DNA of 5,620 bases from an uncultured Lachnospiraceae bacterium. GTDB taxonomy: Bacteria > Bacillota > Clostridia > Lachnospirales > Lachnospiraceae. The stretch spans positions 1 through 5,620 of the forward strand of contig CATZPU010000089.1 of assembly GCA_958422845.1 (NCBI GenBank), given 5' to 3'. The notes below the pieces were generated by a model. The model was given only the letters and a program-made list of their open reading frames with translations. It was not told where the DNA came from and did not search any database. Below are positions 5,548 to 5,620 of this stretch, piece by piece (position 1 is the first letter of the stretch; the number at the start of each line of letters is the position of its first letter). Both the position numbers and the translations under genes were made by a program.

Positions 5548-5620
5548 GACTCCGGAATAAACCAGAAGGGGCTATCGGGAAATAGATGGTTCCAAACAGG
5601 GGCAGATTTGACTCACATGA
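5548..5620. other. Right-edge sequence with no supportable gene
   Basis: No start codon with a ribosome binding site is seen here. One frame on each strand stays open for about 25 codons to the window edge, which is unremarkable by chance. TTGACTC occurs at 5546-5552 and 5608-5614, and AGGGGC at 5567-5572 and 5598-5603. Such repeats can mark the end of an insertion sequence, but nothing here proves it. Confidence 0.3.

Overview
The window looks like chromosomal DNA from a Gram-positive Firmicute, most likely a Clostridia member of the Lachnospiraceae type. This is an inference from several things: moderate GC with AT-rich intergenic regions, AGGAGG-type ribosome binding sites, sigma-A-like promoters, an HD-domain CCA-adding enzyme, a lipoprotein foldase with a Gram-positive-style lipobox, and a cold-shock protein that closely resembles Bacillus CspB. 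There is no CRISPR array, no tRNA or rRNA, and no complete mobile element.

Left half, minus strand (about 3440 down to 1): a three-gene transcription unit. It starts from a probable promoter near 3412-3440 and reads cca (CCA tRNA nucleotidyltransferase, 3349-2003), then a tandem double-Nudix hydrolase (2006-984), then a DMT/EamA-family membrane transporter (917 to the left edge). The cca stop and the Nudix GTG start overlap by 4 bases, so the two are probably translationally coupled. The transporter follows after 66 bases with its own good ribosome binding site and lacks only its last few residues. The first two genes suggest RNA maturation and nucleotide housekeeping. The transporter's substrate cannot be told from sequence.

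Middle (3350-3620): a divergent intergenic region with one probable promoter for the cca unit and two possible tandem promoters for the rightward gene. It also holds a 10-bp direct repeat.

Right half, plus strand: a lipoprotein related to trigger factor (3621-4991), with an FKBP-like domain, a trigger-factor C-terminal chaperone-like domain and a very acidic tail. A clear intrinsic terminator closes it. Next is a single-gene cold-shock unit: a consensus promoter (5120-5147), a roughly 128-nt leader that folds almost entirely into one long hairpin (5152-5258), a perfect Shine-Dalgarno sequence, the 66-aa cold-shock protein (5283-5483) and a strong terminator. The last 70 bases hold no gene I can support.

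The most interesting element is the cold-shock leader. It has a 19-bp perfect inverted repeat, extendable to a 26-bp core and about 42 bp overall. A six-T run follows the core, and a second copy of one arm motif (TAGTTAG) abuts the Shine-Dalgarno sequence. These features are compatible with RNA-based control by temperature, attenuation or RNase processing.
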